Part shown: positions 7,097-13,931 of the stretch, in pieces | How positions within the stretch are numbered: position 1 is the stretch's first letter | Layout: each line of letters starts with the position of its first letter | DNA from: an uncultured Candidatus Peregrinibacteria bacterium | GTDB taxonomy: Bacteria; Patescibacteriota; Gracilibacteria; Peribacterales; Peribacteraceae | Direction: 5' to 3' | Assembly (NCBI GenBank): GCA_937863435.1 | Contig: CALMES010000106.1 | Span: 19,447 to 83,446, forward strand | Length of the DNA: 64,000 nt | Translations under genes and position numbers: made by a program | Notes under the pieces: model-generated | Database searches by the model: none | What the model was told of the DNA's origin: nothing | The model's input: only the letters and a program-made list of their open reading frames with translations

Positions 7097-8815
7097 CTAC
7101 AGCGATTTATATTTCCGCCCCGCAGCTTCAATACTTCGTCCATTGAGGACTGACCTCAGATCGTAAATAAGGCCATCAGACGTTGTTGCAGAGAGGAATT
7201 GCTCCGCACTGGCGGAGCGGTACTCTTGGTGGGGAACAAGAAGAGCTATTCCATGGTAGGTGTTAGAGCGGAGGGAGCCGGGCGTTAGTCCCTGAACATC
7301 CATCTCTTCAGGGGAAACATGCGGATCATGGACGAAAACGTGCACACCTGTTGCTTGCAGTCTCTTTGCCACCTCAATGGCTTTGCTATTTCGGATGTCA
7401 GGAACGTTCTCCTTAAATGTGAGGCCGAGAACGAGAAGTTTCGCTTTATCTGAAGGCACCGACAAAGCATCTGTAATCTGTTTTGAGACGTACCCGCTCA
7501 TGCTGTCATTCAGCGTCCGAGCAGCCGAAATCAGATCGACGTGTGTGCCAAGCTGCCCAGCTTTTTCAATCAAGTAATAGGGATCGACACCGATACAGTG
7601 CCCACCAACAAGACCGGGCGTGAACTTCAGGAAATTCCATTTTGTGCCTGCTGCTTCGAGCACATCGCGTATTGAAATGCCGATCTGATGACAGAGCGTG
7701 GCAATCTCATTCATGAAGGCAATATTCACGTCGCGCTGTGCGTTCTCAACTGCCTTTGCCATTTCTGCAACCTTGATGCTCGGTGCCCTATGGATACCAG
7801 CCCTCACGACTGAACCGTAAACGATACTGAGTGTTTCGAGTGTTTCGCGATCCTACCCGGCGACGATCTTCGTGATCTTATCCACGGTCCGTTCCCTATC
7901 ACCTGGATTGATACGTTCTGGCGAGTAGCCGACCTTGAAATCCATGCCGCACTTCATGCCCGATGCCTTTTCGAGGATTGGCACACAGATGTCCTCGGTG
8001 ACACCCGGATACGCAGTCGATTCGTAGACGACGATGGACCCGCGCTTGAGATTGCGGCCAATGGTTTGCGTCGCGGATTCAAGTAATGAAAGATCTGGCT
8101 TGTGCTCTTCATCCACCGGTGTAGGAAGGGCGAGAATCACAATATCCGCTTCACTCAAAATCTTCGGATCATCGCTGAAGATAATAGCTGCTTCTCGCAG
8201 TTGCTCAGGAGTCAACTCTCCAGTTCTATCGATACCGCTCTTGAGTTCCGCAATGCGCTTACTGCTAATATCGTAGCCATATGTTTTGTACCCTCTCCGT
8301 GCAAAGGCATGAGTGAGCGGGAGTCCGACGTACCCGAGTCCGGTCACAGCAACTACACGTTCTCGGATGAGAGCAATCTCTTCAGTAAGATTTGTCTGTA
8401 CCTGCTCGGAAAGTCTGCGAAAAATTTCTCTCCGCCTGTCTCCTTCTGGTATTTCTTGATCAGAAGCGAAGTACTGATTAAAGAAGGCGGAGGACAATAC
8501 GTCGCGCACATTGAGACTGGATGCTTGGCAGACTTCTCCTATTTTCCGATGGATACGTTCTATTGTCGCTTCGTCGAGCAACCCTTCGCTATCAAGTGAT
8601 AGTGCTGACCCGATCAGTGTAGACAGGCGCTGTTCTGCTGTGGAGACGCTTGGCGGCATACTTGCAAAGAGTAAATTCTGAAGTATAGTATTATGTTTTC
8701 TTAAGCTTTCACCGTCCATGCCACTTCTAGGACTCGCTCTAATTTGGGTATTTGCAATTTTCTTGGGATGGAAGCACTTAAAGCTCTCGAAGTTGTAGAC
8801 CTCCCTATACCTCAA
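7097..8815 (-). pseudogene. UDP-sugar 6-dehydrogenase (WecC/Ugd type) interrupted by an in-frame TAG
   Basis: One continuous frame on the minus strand, broken only by TAG at 7853-7855. The upstream part (8815-7856) has a Rossmann motif VTGLGYVGLPLTHAF and the segments ILALPTPVDE, YESTAYPGVTE and VGYSPERINPGD. The downstream part (7852-7097) has EMAKAVENAQRDVNIAFMNE, the catalytic Cys in GGHCIGVDPYYL, and LTFKENVPDIRNSK. Together they make a full NAD-dependent nucleotide-sugar dehydrogenase giving UDP-uronate or N-acetyl uronate for surface glycans. About 150 residues precede the Rossmann fold; this helical extension is unusual and its start is uncertain (Met at 8815, 8719 or 8659). The TAG sits where CAG (Gln) would fit. 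A real nonsense mutation, a population variant, a sequence error or suppression are all possible. Confidence 0.8.
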
Positions 8816-9014
8816 TGTTTCCGGATAATATAGAATTGTAATTTCGTCAATTTCCGCCTCATCAAGCCCTATTCCACTGTCACATTTGTAACATTCAGCC
8901 CCGACCGTGTTGCCCTCGGTTCTCTAAAACCCTACCCTCAAGAACGTTGTCTGGGACTCAAAGATAAAGTTCTAGACCGATCTGCCCAGCCAGAAATTAA
9001 TATTGATAAATCCT

Positions 9015-9052
9015 ACAATCTCCAGAGCGGCCGTTCCCGGCCGCGGCGGTTT
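9015..9052 (+). repeat. REP-like repeat, left copy
   Basis: 38 bp identical to 9762-9799. The core hairpin is GCGGCCG-TTCC-CGGCCGC. The conserved CCAGAGCGG flank is shared in inverted orientation with 9076-9100. Confidence 0.75.
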
Positions 9053-9075
9053 TATCAAAGCGTCATGTACCGAGA

Positions 9076-9100
9076 CCGCGGGCGCGAACGCCCGCTCTGG
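9076..9100 (-). repeat. REP-like repeat, inverted partner
   Basis: 25 bp ending CCGCTCTGG. Its reverse complement matches 9022-9046 except for three compensatory changes within the stem: GCGGGCG-CGAA-CGCCCGC. The two form an inverted REP pair (BIME-like). Confidence 0.75.
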
Positions 9101-9151
9101 TTGTGTGGGGATTGATTGGATTGTTTTACATTTCGAATAGATCGATCGCAG

Positions 9152-9607
9152 TTACGCTTTCAGCGAATCATCTAATCTCGTCACGTCATATTTACCACTC
9201 GCTGAAGACCACGGATAATCTTTTGCTGTTGCACATAATCCCGCTTTGACTGGATTTTGATCAATGTAGTCGAGCACTTTCCAGCCGTTTTGCGGAATAC
9301 GAAGGTCATAACGCGGTTGCCACAAAGTTCCCTGTCCTATTTGATGAGCAAGGCCTGATTTGTAAGTATTCATAATTTGCGAAATGGTGACCGGCTCCAG
9401 AACATTCAAAAGAAAGTGGCAATGATCCGGCATAATGACAAAGCCAAAGAGCAGGAATGGGTGCAGTTGTTGCGTTCGATAGATTTGGTCGATGGCCTCT
9501 TGAGCAAATGCGGCATTGGAGAAAATTGGCGATCGATCACGAGTATTCGTCGTAACGAAGAGCGGTCGATCGTTGCAATCGATGATGCGTCGTTTGACCA
9601 TAGGCAA
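9152..9607 (-). mobile_element. REP-associated tyrosine transposase (RAYT, Y1_Tnp family)
   Basis: 151 residues, the normal size for a single-domain IS200/IS605-like Y1 enzyme. The HUH motif is in MPDHCHFLLNV. The catalytic Tyr is likely in the Y-rich segment before QNPVKAGL. The C-terminal signature YIDQNPVKAGL then DYPWSSA is typical of RAYTs. These enzymes nick and join single-stranded DNA at REP palindromes rather than moving as classic insertion sequences. The gene lies exactly between REP-like repeats (9015-9100 and 9641-9805), which supports the assignment. It appears intact. Start ATG 9605-9607. Confidence 0.85.
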
Positions 9608-9640
9608 TGATTGTACAGGACGACGTTGTCGTAAAATAAA

Positions 9641-9710
9641 CTGAGACCGCTGGCTCCCCCGCCTGAACGGATGCGTTCATCCGGGCAGGGAATGTTTGCT
9701 CTGGTTGTGG
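9641..9710. repeat. Diverged REP-like element, right inner copy
   Basis: Begins GAGACCGC and ends CTCTGGTTGTG like the left element at 9072-9105, but the hairpin in between is different: TGAACG-GATG-CGTTCA inside CCCGCC/GGGCAGG. Confidence 0.55.
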
Positions 9711-9761
9711 TTGTGATTTTTTAACCCGAACTCTGCCGGTCAAAATAATTTAATAATTTCC

Positions 9762-9805
9762 ACAATCTCCAGAGCGGCCGTTCCCGGCCGCGGCGGTTTG
9801 ATCAA
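9762..9805 (+). repeat. REP-like repeat, right copy
   Basis: Identical to 9015-9052 over 38 bp, then one mismatch, then ATCAAA again shared. It directly precedes the stop codon side of pth. Confidence 0.75.
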
Positions 9806-9823
9806 AACATCAGCATGTGCTGA

Positions 9824-10435
9824 TTATTCCTTTTTCTTCGCCCCACCCTTCCCCTTCTTCAAAAACTTCTCGCTGAGTGTCGCCGTTTCCATTTCTTTAA
9901 TAGTCGTGAGGATGATTGCTGGCAGTTGTTTCATGGTCGGAGCGATGGCTTTCATGTCTTCGTCGGTCAGCTTGGAAAGAACCCAGGCAGCCAGGTCGAA
10001 TCCTTCCGGCTGACGGCCGATCCCCAGGCGGAGGCGTGGGAAATCTTCGCCGAAGCTTTCGACGATGGATTTAAGACCGTTATGGGTGCCAGGTCCGCCG
10101 CTCATGCGCAGGCGGTAGGTGCCGAGTGCGATATCGATATCGTCGCAAAATACAAGAATCTGCGTTTTGGGATTCAGCTTGTAGAATTTGATGATCTTGG
10201 CAATCGCTTCGCCCGAGCGGTTCATGAAGGTGTAGGGCTTTACGAGCAGGCACGGCCGGTCGTTGATGCGCGCTTCCTGTACGAAGCTCAAAAACTTCGA
10301 TTGCTTGTCTTCCCACTCCCCTTCTCCGTATTTTTTGGAGAGTTCATCAATCGCCAGAAAGCCCATGTTGTGGCGCGTCTGCTCGTACGCTTTGCCGGGG
10401 TTTCCAAGGCCGATGAAGAGAAATTGAGGTCTCAT
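9824..10435 (-). CDS. pth: Peptidyl-tRNA hydrolase
   Basis: 203 residues, usual length. It releases peptides from peptidyl-tRNA so that stalled tRNAs can be recycled. Family hallmarks: FIGLGNPGKAYEQTRHNMGF with the catalytic His in TRHNMG, KPYTFMNRSGEAI with the substrate Asn, and FCDDIDIALGTYRLRMSGGPGTHNGLKSI. The C terminus is a lysine-rich tail (KKGKGGAKKKE). It is the downstream gene of a minus-strand pair with the membrane protein at 10561, separated by a repeat element. Confidence 0.95.
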   Translation of the reverse strand: MRPQFLFIGLGNPGKAYEQTRHNMGFLAIDELSKKYGEGEWEDKQSKFLSFVQEARINDRPCLLVKPYTFMNRSGEAIAKIIKFYKLNPKTQILVFCDDIDIALGTYRLRMSGGPGTHNGLKSIVESFGEDFPRLRLGIGRQPEGFDLAAWVLSKLTDEDMKAIAPTMKQLPAIILTTIKEMETATLSEKFLKKGKGGAKKKE

Positions 10436-10466
10436 AGAGAGGTGTCGCTAAAATATACTGGTAAAA

Positions 10467-10562
10467 ATTCGAAGTTCAAAGAACCAAATACGAAACAAGC
10501 TCGAATTTCGAACTTTTAAATTCGAATTTGTTTAGAATTTCGCATTTAGTTCTTCGTATTTC
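10467..10562. repeat. Long imperfect palindrome, CAAATACGAA family (copy 1)
   Basis: AT-rich inverted repeat. The arm TTCAAAGAACCAAATACGAA faces GCATTTAGTTCTTCGTA across a centre of TTCGAA-type words. The same family occurs at 11255-11345 and 27510-27605. Confidence 0.6.
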
Positions 10563-11193
10563 ATTTATCATCCTCTGTTTCTTCTGCATCGTCTGGTTCT
10601 TCTGTTTCTTCTTCCTCAAATCTCTCACTATTCATACTGCCGGCTACAAACTCAGCCAGAAGATTCTGCACGGTTTTAGCGTCTTTCAGGTTTTTCTTAT
10701 GCATGTAGGTTTCCAGATTTTCCAATATTTTGGACTCCACCAGCTTGGGGTTTTTCACGTGTGGAATGCTCACTTCGCTGCCGGTGGAAATTTTTTCGAG
10801 TGTGAGGGTGCCGATGCGCAAAAGGGTGGGCATTATGCCTTTTATCTCGTAACTTGCGGCCTCAATATCACTGTACAAAATACGGGCTGAAGTTCTATGA
10901 AACCAGCCCTTCCATTCCAGATCAATCACACCTTTGTTGGTGATCAGCCAGGCATCCAAATAGTAATCCAGAAAATTGCGGATCCACCAGACAATAGAGC
11001 CGACACTCAGGAGTGAAACGCCGTAGAAGACGTATTTTTCGCCGCGCATCGACAGCAGCAGAATCCACAGCAAGATGAACACGACCGTTGGCAGCACAAG
11101 CTCTTTCACGCCGATCATCCAGTATTTATGCACGACAAGATGAATTTTTTCATCTTCTCCCAGATGCTGCTTAAAGAAGAATTTTTCCAGCAT
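10561..11193 (-). CDS. PH-domain (bPH2-like) membrane protein
   Basis: 210 residues from the ATG at 11191-11193 (MLEKFFFKQHLGEDEKI); a longer reading to 11256 would be encoded by a repeat element. A cytoplasmic N terminus is followed by two membrane helices (about 33-50 and 57-73), then a bacterial PH-like beta domain (DAWLITNKGVIDLEWKGWFHRTSARILYSDIEAASYEIKG, quoted loosely as blocks DAWLITNKGVIDLEWKG and RILYSDIEAASYEIKG). The C terminus is very acidic (EEEETEEPDD). Function is unknown. The acidic tail is encoded by a low-complexity stretch related to the repeat at 62703-62821. Confidence 0.6.
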   Translation of the reverse strand: MLEKFFFKQHLGEDEKIHLVVHKYWMIGVKELVLPTVVFILLWILLLSMRGEKYVFYGVSLLSVGSIVWWIRNFLDYYLDAWLITNKGVIDLEWKGWFHRTSARILYSDIEAASYEIKGIMPTLLRIGTLTLEKISTGSEVSIPHVKNPKLVESKILENLETYMHKKNLKDAKTVQNLLAEFVAGSMNSERFEEEETEEPDDAEETEDDK

Positions 11194-11254
11194 GGGGTGT
11201 AGTGTAATGGAAAACGAAGTTGCTGTATATCTGTGCCAATTGATCACGCAAAAC

Positions 11255-11345
11255 ACGAAGAACTAAATGCGAAATTCTAAACAAATTCGAATTCGAAACT
11301 TCTCCATTCGAACTTGTCTCGTATTTGGTTCCTTGATCTTCGTTT
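11255..11345. repeat. Long imperfect palindrome, CAAATACGAA family (copy 2)
   Basis: Lies in the divergent region between the PH-domain gene and lepB. It shares TATTTGGTTC..TTGATCTTCG words with copies 1 and 3. The arms GAAGAACTAAATGCGAAA and CTCGTATTTGGTTC face each other. Confidence 0.6.
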
Positions 11346-11361
11346 TTTTTAGATAAAACAC

Positions 11362-11390
11362 TTAGAGCTTCCATCCATCTCTGTTATACT
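11362..11390 (+). promoter_or_regulatory. lepB promoter, near-leaderless
   Basis: TTAGAG at 11362-11367, 17-bp spacer, TATACT at 11385-11390. Only 9 nt (TGTCTCCGT) separate the -10 box from the ATG at 11400. Confidence 0.55.
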
Positions 11391-11399
11391 TGTCTCCGT

Positions 11400-12029
11400 A
11401 TGCCTTCCCCTTCCGCTACCACTCGCAGTATCTGGTTTCATGTGTTCGATGTCATCTTGAACATTGCCATCATTGTGGCGATTGTGGGCACTATCCGCAC
11501 ATTTGTCGTGTCACCGTTTCAGATAGAGGGTCATAGCATGGATCCAACGCTGGATGACCGCGAATATATCGTGATCAACAAGTTCCGGTACCTCATGGGC
11601 AAGCCTCAGCGCGGAGATGTCGTCGTCTTTCGTCCGCCGACAGATGTGAGCAAATTTTACGTCAAACGCGTGATCGGGATGCCGGGCGAAACGATTGCCA
11701 TTCGCGACGGTTATGTGTTTCTGCGTGACAAGGTGAAAGGTGATATCAGGCTGGAAGAGCCGTACTTGAGCCCAATGAATGCCGGCCATACCTACGTTTA
11801 CCCGGTTAACAGCGGTAACCCGGCCGAAGAGGTGTTCACGGTTCCAGAAGGCCAATATTTCCTGCTTGGCGATAATCGCCAGGGCAGCCTGGATTCACGC
11901 AGTTTCGGCCATATTGGTTCCAATAACACTGCCTACATTCCAACGCCGAACATAAAGGGAAGTGTGTGGTTTGTGGCCCTGCCGATCACCAAAATTCATG
12001 CGTTTGAGCCGCAGAATTATGGACTGTAG
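11400..12029 (+). CDS. lepB: Signal peptidase I
   Basis: 209 residues with one N-terminal membrane anchor (about 14-36). It cleaves signal peptides of exported proteins at the outer face of the membrane. The catalytic Ser is in IEGHSMDPTL, the catalytic Lys in FYVKRVIGMPGE, and the C-terminal conserved box is FLLGDNRQGSLDSRSFG. Length and order are normal for Gram-positive or CPR-type SPase I. No Shine-Dalgarno; the mRNA is predicted to be almost leaderless. Confidence 0.95.
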   Translation: MPSPSATTRSIWFHVFDVILNIAIIVAIVGTIRTFVVSPFQIEGHSMDPTLDDREYIVINKFRYLMGKPQRGDVVVFRPPTDVSKFYVKRVIGMPGETIAIRDGYVFLRDKVKGDIRLEEPYLSPMNAGHTYVYPVNSGNPAEEVFTVPEGQYFLLGDNRQGSLDSRSFGHIGSNNTAYIPTPNIKGSVWFVALPITKIHAFEPQNYGL

Positions 12030-12158
12030 GGTAAGGCGGGTAAAGAAGGTATGGCGAGTAAGGCGGGTATTTTTTGTATAAAAAAACTCCATGCTTGTAA
12101 TGATTTGGGTACCCACCTTACCCACAATACTCGCCATACCCACCTTACCTTCTCGCCC
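12029..12158. repeat. Head-to-head 9-nt repeat array (copy A)
   Basis: The left arm (12029-12070) is about five direct repeats of a 9-nt unit like GGGTAAGGC. The right arm (12110-12158) is the reverse complement with units like TACCCACCT. Together they can form a large cruciform or RNA hairpin between lepB and secE. Confidence 0.7.
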
Positions 12159-12238
12159 CCAAATCATCTTGCACATTCCCCGCCCTTGGCTCATACTACG
12201 CGTAGAAGGCCGCGAAGGCCTTTTTCCCTTACACTTTT

Positions 12239-12418
12239 ATGAGCGCTCTTGCGTCTTACATTACTGGCAGTCTTGAGGAGCTGCGTCACGTTCAGTGGCC
12301 AACCCAGCAGCAGGCAATCCGTCTTACTGTTATCGTTATTGTATTTATTGCCGTGAATTCAGCTATTTTCGGTCTGGTCGACTTTGGTATCTCCAAGTTC
12401 CTAAGCGTCACTCTCTAA
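12239..12418 (+). CDS. secE: Preprotein translocase subunit SecE
   Basis: 59 residues. It is the single-span gamma subunit of the SecYEG channel. The amphipathic helix carries the family motif ELRHVQWPTQQQA (consensus E-x-x-K-V-x-W-P-T), and the membrane helix is LTVIVIVFIAVNSAIFGLVD. It ends 12 bp before nusG, the classic secE-nusG pairing. The leader before the ATG is pyrimidine-rich (CCCTTACACTTTT), without a Shine-Dalgarno. Confidence 0.93.
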   Translation: MSALASYITGSLEELRHVQWPTQQQAIRLTVIVIVFIAVNSAIFGLVDFGISKFLSVTL

Positions 12419-12430
12419 CCTCTCTTCTCT

Positions 12431-12976
12431 ATGGGAAAGCAAGATCCGTCAGCGGGTAGAAACTGGTACGTCATTCACACCTACTCCGGCTACGAAGACA
12501 GCGTCAAAAAATCTCTCGAGCAGCGCTCGGAAACACTTGGCATGACCGACTATATTTTCCAGGTCGTTGTCCCCAAAGAAAAGCAGATTGTCTTCAAGAA
12601 AGGCGAGCCGACAGAAGAGGAGCGCAAATTGTTTCCGGGCTACGTGTTACTCGACATGATTGTGACAGATGATAGCTGGTATGTAGTGCGCAATACGCCA
12701 AACGTGACCGGCTTCGTTGGTTCCGGCAACATTCCGGTTCCAGTGACTCCGGAGGAATTCGGCGTTATTGAACGTCGTGTTGGTGAGCAGAGCGCCAAGT
12801 TCAAGAGTGACTTCCAGGTGGGTGATCTCGTGGTCATCATCGACGGTCCGTTCAAGAACTATGAAGGTGCAGTCGATAGCGTGGATGTCGACAAGGGCAA
12901 GCTGACCGTGCTCGTTCTCATCTTCGATCGCGATACGCCAGTGGAATTGGATTTCACGCAAGTCCGAAAGAAGTAA
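12431..12976 (+). CDS. nusG: Transcription termination/antitermination protein NusG
   Basis: 181 residues. The NGN domain has NWYVIHTYSGYEDSVKKSLEQR, here split as NWYVIHTYSGYE and VKKSLEQR, then LFPGYVLLDM and VRNTPNVTGFVG. The KOW domain begins at about residue 125 (VGDLVVIIDGPFKNYEGAV). NusG binds RNA polymerase and couples it to Rho or ribosomes. Unlike most bacteria, no rplK-rplA follows. Next comes a palindromic AT-rich spacer (12978-13090) and an exported protein gene. The start follows CTCTCTTCTCT, with no Shine-Dalgarno. Confidence 0.96.
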   Translation: MGKQDPSAGRNWYVIHTYSGYEDSVKKSLEQRSETLGMTDYIFQVVVPKEKQIVFKKGEPTEEERKLFPGYVLLDMIVTDDSWYVVRNTPNVTGFVGSGNIPVPVTPEEFGVIERRVGEQSAKFKSDFQVGDLVVIIDGPFKNYEGAVDSVDVDKGKLTVLVLIFDRDTPVELDFTQVRKK

Positions 12977-12994
12977 GGTTGAGAGATTACTCGT

Positions 12995-13091
12995 GAGAAG
13001 TTGTTCGTTTTTGATTTATAGTTTTTAGTTCTATAGCTTTGATAGAACGATGTTTGAGAAACAAAAAACCAAAAACCAGTAACCAAAAACT
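12995..13091. repeat. AT-rich imperfect inverted repeat after nusG
   Basis: Words GTTTTTGATT and GTTTTTAGTT on the left face tandem 7-nt units like AAAAACC on the right (AAACAAAAAACCAAAAACC). Possibly the nusG transcript end; no clean GC stem with a T-run is seen. Confidence 0.4.
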
Positions 13092-13191
13092 TTGTCTGGC
13101 TGACTTTTCATTAAGATCCTGCTGATTTTAATCACATTCTTCCACTATTTATGTTACACTCGGCACGTTCTTTCTTTACCTTTCCCTTTTT

Positions 13192-13821
13192 ATGCGTACA
13201 AAACTCGTTCTGCTCTCGTTCCTCGCTACAGTTCTTGTTCCCACCAGCGCTTTTGCTCTGGACGGAATCGGTCGTCGTGTCAATGTGATCGGCACAGTCA
13301 AATCGACTGAATTCAATGCCACCCAGAAAGCGGATGGCAACGGCGGTATTCTGATGGTGCTTGCTGCCAATGGCCAGATGGTCAAAGTGACTATGGATCC
13401 GTACACCAAGGTGATGCGTGAGGGGTCTTCCAGCCGTCGTGAGCTGAAGACTACCGATATTGCCGCCAACATGCAGATCCGTTTCAACGGTGTGCGCAAA
13501 GGCATAGACGAGGTTGCCGCGTCCATGGTCATTATCCAGAACATCGAAACAACACCGCAGCTGACGCAAAACGGTACTATTGTTTCCATTAATCAGTCGT
13601 CTATTACGGTTGTTGTCAGCAATGGAGCGGTCAATACGTACAACATCAACAGTGACACAGAGATCAATATCAACTATCAGGTATTTGGCATGGAAGCTCT
13701 GTCGCTCATCGGCAAAGACGTTTTCATCTCTCTCAATCCGCAGGATCTCAAGCAGGCCAAAATCCTGCGTGTGACAGCCAAGGCCAAGAACAACACGATC
13801 TACAACAACATGACTAATTAA
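13192..13821 (+). CDS. Exported protein of unknown function (DUF5666-like beta repeats)
   Basis: 209 residues. The signal peptide is clear (KLVLLSFLATVLVPTSAFA, cleavage after AFA at residue 22). The mature part holds two similar beta-rich modules, GRRVNVIGTVKSTEFNAT... and QNGTIVSINQSSITVVVSNG..., each with an OB/DUF5666-like pattern of short strands (GTV.S, ITV.V). It ends with a Lys/Asn-rich tail. No enzyme motif is seen. It may bind at the cell surface. A TACACT -10 lies at 13155-13160 with a pyrimidine-rich leader, so it has its own promoter. Confidence 0.75.
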   Translation: MRTKLVLLSFLATVLVPTSAFALDGIGRRVNVIGTVKSTEFNATQKADGNGGILMVLAANGQMVKVTMDPYTKVMREGSSSRRELKTTDIAANMQIRFNGVRKGIDEVAASMVIIQNIETTPQLTQNGTIVSINQSSITVVVSNGAVNTYNINSDTEININYQVFGMEALSLIGKDVFISLNPQDLKQAKILRVTAKAKNNTIYNNMTN

Positions 13822-13852
13822 GCCAGGAGCAACGACGAATCGTAATGAACAA

Positions 13853-13878
13853 AGAGCATCCGCAAGGGTGCTCTTTTT
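13853..13878 (+). terminator. Intrinsic terminator of the exported-protein gene
   Basis: Stem AGAGCATCC / GGGTGCTCT with GCAA tetraloop, followed directly by TTTT. It lies 31 bp after the stop. Confidence 0.85.
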
Positions 13879-13931
13879 CGAAGTATGAATTACGACAAGT
13901 TCGTACTTCGTAATTCGAGATTCGTAATCCG
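13879..13931. repeat. Head-to-head 7-nt repeat array reaching into murJ
   Basis: CGAAGTATGAATTACGA on the left faces CGTACTT-CGTAATT-CGAGATT-CGTAATC on the right (7-nt units). The right arm encodes the last residues of MurJ. Confidence 0.6.

Larger units (their letters stand above)
8816..9151. other. Gene-free region upstream of the transposase
   Basis: No coding potential recognised in 8816-9014. From 9015 to 9105 it holds the left pair of REP-like palindromes. Confidence 0.6.
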
